This document shows positions 62,050 through 64,000 of a stretch of DNA of 64,000 bases, piece by piece; position 1 is the stretch's first letter; every line of letters begins with the position of its first letter. The notes below the pieces were generated by a model. That model had not been told where the DNA came from. It ran no database searches and was given only the letters and a program-made list of their open reading frames with translations. The DNA is from Marivita sp041725935 (GTDB taxonomy: Bacteria; Pseudomonadota; Alphaproteobacteria; Rhodobacterales; Rhodobacteraceae). The stretch is taken from positions 124,001 through 188,000 of the forward strand of contig JBGRQD010000008.1 of the NCBI GenBank assembly GCA_041725935.1. The letters are read 5' to 3'. The position numbers and the translations under genes were made by a program.

Positions 62050-63348
62050 ATGAAACGTCTATTAACCACCACCGCTCTTGTTGCCATGACAGCACTGCCG
62101 CTTTCGGCCGAACAGCATAGTTCTGCCGGCCCACAGTCGGAGATGTCTGTTCAGGTCGGTGAGCAAGAAATTCGCGTCTCGAACCTGATGAATGCCAAGG
62201 TTTACATGCCGAATGATGACGCGTCGGGCAATATGGGTGATATGAAGATCACCGATGAAGCGCTTAAAGACTGGACCGAAATTGGCACGGTCAACGACGT
62301 GTTTGTTGACGAGTCCGGTCGCGTATCGACCGTCGTATTGTCACCAAATGGCGAAATCGCGTCTGATGCTGACATGCTTGGCCTGAACATGCAGAATGTT
62401 ACACTTAAGACAAGCGAAGATGGCGAACAGCAGATCGTTGCCTACACAGGCGATAAGGTCATGTTGGAAAACAGCGAGTCCTTCGATCAGGCCCAAGCCG
62501 AAGAAGACGGTATGATGTCTGCCAAGGACCAGCAAATGGCCGGCTCTGACTCAGACCAGATGAACAATACCAATGATAACAACAATACCCAGATGGCGGA
62601 TGCACAAAACGCCGAGATGCAAACCAATGGTCTTACCATCCGCGCTGCCGACCTGACGGGTCATTCGGTGTATGTGCCCGGCGAAAGCTCTGCCGGTGAC
62701 GAAATCCCGATGGAAATTTCTGGCCTTGACGATCAATGGGAACGTGTCGGTGAAATCGGCAGTGTCATTCTCAGCCGTGAAGGAGATATCAAGTCTGTAA
62801 CGCTGGATGCTGGCGGTTTTCTTGGTATAAACGAGAAAGAAGTCGAAACGTCGATGGAAGAATTGCGCTTTGTGCGTGACAGCGACTCCGACGCCGATAA
62901 CGAATGGTTCATCGTATTCACAGGTGACCGCAGTTCATTGGAACAACGTGAAGAATACGATGAGGCCGCGTCAAACGAGGCGGGGGAACGTCGTATGACT
63001 GATGATGAAACCGCTGTCGCGTCGAACAACCGGCAAAGCGATGCCGCGCAAGGCGATGATACGGAAACGCAGATGCTGGCGGCTGAAGAACTTGACGGCG
63101 CACCCGTCTATGATGCGTCAGGCGAAGAGATAGGTAATATCTCAGAGCTATTGGTGGATGATTCCGGCCAAGTGTCTGAAGTCGTGATTGATGTAGGTGG
63201 CTTTCTTGGCCTCGGCGAAAAGCCAGTGGCGATTTCCTACACAGACCTCATGATCGATGAGTCGGTCAACACGACCTTTGGTGATGTCCGTGTCAGCCTT
63301 GCCCAGACGCGGCAAGAACTGGAAAATATGGACCGTTGGGTCGAATAA
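62050..63348 (+). CDS. Secreted protein with three PRC-barrel-like domains
   Basis: A 432-residue exported protein: signal peptide 1-20 (PLSAEQ), then three PRC-barrel-like units at about residues 38-140, 195-300 and 350-432. Each has a V(Y) strand, a GxIxx(V/L)xxxxxG turn and V..V..D.GGFLG (units 2 and 3; unit 1 has VSTVVLSPNGE). Linkers are rich in Met, Asn, Asp and Gln. AAAGG precedes ATG 62050; the frame upstream to 61996 has no ribosome site. Periplasmic PRC proteins are common in alphaproteobacterial stress regulons; the ligand is unknown. A terminator follows. Confidence 0.88.
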   Translation: MKRLLTTTALVAMTALPLSAEQHSSAGPQSEMSVQVGEQEIRVSNLMNAKVYMPNDDASGNMGDMKITDEALKDWTEIGTVNDVFVDESGRVSTVVLSPNGEIASDADMLGLNMQNVTLKTSEDGEQQIVAYTGDKVMLENSESFDQAQAEEDGMMSAKDQQMAGSDSDQMNNTNDNNNTQMADAQNAEMQTNGLTIRAADLTGHSVYVPGESSAGDEIPMEISGLDDQWERVGEIGSVILSREGDIKSVTLDAGGFLGINEKEVETSMEELRFVRDSDSDADNEWFIVFTGDRSSLEQREEYDEAASNEAGERRMTDDETAVASNNRQSDAAQGDDTETQMLAAEELDGAPVYDASGEEIGNISELLVDDSGQVSEVVIDVGGFLGLGEKPVAISYTDLMIDESVNTTFGDVRVSLAQTRQELENMDRWVE

Positions 63349-63383
63349 CCCAAAACAGTTTGCAAGTTTCAACAGACGCAATT

Positions 63384-63410
63384 GGGATCGCCGAAAGGCG
63401 GTCCCTTTTT
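63384..63410 (+). terminator. Rho-independent terminator after PRC-barrel gene
   Basis: GGGATCGCC (63384-63392) pairs with GGCGGTCCC (63397-63405), one G-T pair, GAAA tetraloop, then TTTTT (63406-63410). Confidence 0.92.
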
Positions 63411-64000
63411 CTATGCGGGTTCCATTGAGCAAAAAGGCATTATTGCATGGATCACGGTATGTTTTGAAACTTGTGCGTTTCAGGTTCAGCCGAAGAAACT
63501 CCTGCTCTGCAGTAGGCCTTTCACGGCGCACTCGACGTACTGAATAGGAATCGAGATAGGCGCACCGTCTAGGAAAACCGTCAACGCACGCGCTTCTTCG
63601 GCGGCCGAAGGAACCAACGACTCAGTCGGTTCGCTGGGGCAGATTTCCCGGGCGACTTTGCCCACTCAATTTCGTACCGAAGAATTCACCTGCTTCGCGC
63701 AAGACAAGAAGGTTTCCACGATACGCGCTGCTTCCCGGAAGGAATGACATGTCCCAAGTTCGGCCTGACGTCTTTGCAGTTCCGAGGTCGACCAGTCCGG
63801 AAAAAGTGTGCGAGCGGCGAAAACGGTCCGCCCAAGACAAGATCGGATTTTGCATTGCAGGCGCAACTGCCACTGCGCGGCGCGTTGACTTGGAACCTAC
63901 AGAAAAGCGTGTCGGGCACCCCTTGTAGCCCTATATCCGCAAGAACTCATGATGTGAATCCCGTGCTGACAGTGTCACGTGGCCCTTTGATTTATGGGAT
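63411..64000. other. Right-end stretch without an intact gene
   Basis: About 590 bp. A 127-codon minus-strand frame (63148-63531) overlaps the PRC gene and terminator and is a shadow. Apart from the transposase-like piece at 63666-63866, nothing is recognised up to the window edge. Confidence 0.5.
63666..63866 (-). pseudogene. Possible transposase fragment (ISKra4-like)
   Basis: A 66-codon frame with the stretch CHSFREAARIVETFLSCAKQ followed by VNSSVRN recalls the segment of ISKra4-type transposases that reads A...L...LPC..QVN.TVRNR. No catalytic part and no terminal repeats are seen. Identification is by eye and weak. Confidence 0.35.

Noticed and set aside
1..64000. tRNA, rRNA, CRISPR or phage structural genes
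   Set aside because: Looked for by eye and not seen; no repeat-spacer pattern and no cloverleaf-like sequence was noticed.

Overview
The window looks like chromosomal or large-replicon DNA of a roseobacter-type alphaproteobacterium (Rhodobacteraceae). The basis is high GC content, several binding-protein-dependent carboxylate/sugar-acid transporters (TTT, TRAP-TAXI, TRAP-DctPQM), a RepABC-type RepB, an HWE kinase and many alphaproteobacterial EcfG-type promoters. This placement is inferred from gene content; no rRNA or other marker is present. I found no tRNA, rRNA or CRISPR array.

Left part (1-18 kb) is catabolic and patchy. It holds a lone receiver protein, a LysR gene divergent from a tctCBA plus gamma-glutamyltransferase operon, a TAXI-TRAP transporter, and a sugar-acid cluster. 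In that cluster idonate/gulonate-type dehydrogenase, DctM, DctQ, DctP and a GntR regulator lie on one strand and uxuA is divergent. A 2-keto-4-pentenoate hydratase-like gene follows. Relics of a GNAT, a formylglycine-generating-enzyme-like protein and transposases lie between them.

The part from about 18.6 to 62 kb has a different character. Eleven exact copies of the alphaproteobacterial general-stress promoter (GGAAC, 16-17 nt, CGTT) stand in the correct orientation just upstream of start codons, and eight one-mismatch copies stand before further genes. Genes behind them include CsbD, a DUF883 protein, a coiled-coil membrane protein with an acidic tail, an AI-2E family permease, PAP2, MscS, a lipid-kinase/phosphoesterase pair, a FocA-type channel, two SDRs, ExoD, TrkH/TrkA, phospholipase D, a DUF1206 protein and a PRC-barrel protein. 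A multi-PAS HWE histidine kinase sits inside the region; no EcfG, NepR or PhyR gene is visible.

Within this stress region are three periplasmic flavoprotein/cytochrome c modules: a sorbitol/fructose-dehydrogenase-like set (27.7-30.4 kb), a Tat-exported amine oxidase with two cytochromes (37.5-40.3 kb), and a gluconate-dehydrogenase-like set (50.5-53.9 kb). The third continues without a break into a complete caa3-type oxidase operon (subunit II-cytochrome c, fused subunit I+III, a small membrane protein, CtaG). The most interesting reading is a stress-induced, self-contained periplasmic respiratory chain from sugar/polyol (and possibly amine) oxidation directly to oxygen, bypassing quinone and the bc1 complex, surrounded by envelope, osmotic and ion-homeostasis genes. 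The right end (60.5-64 kb) holds transposase relics and a terminator.
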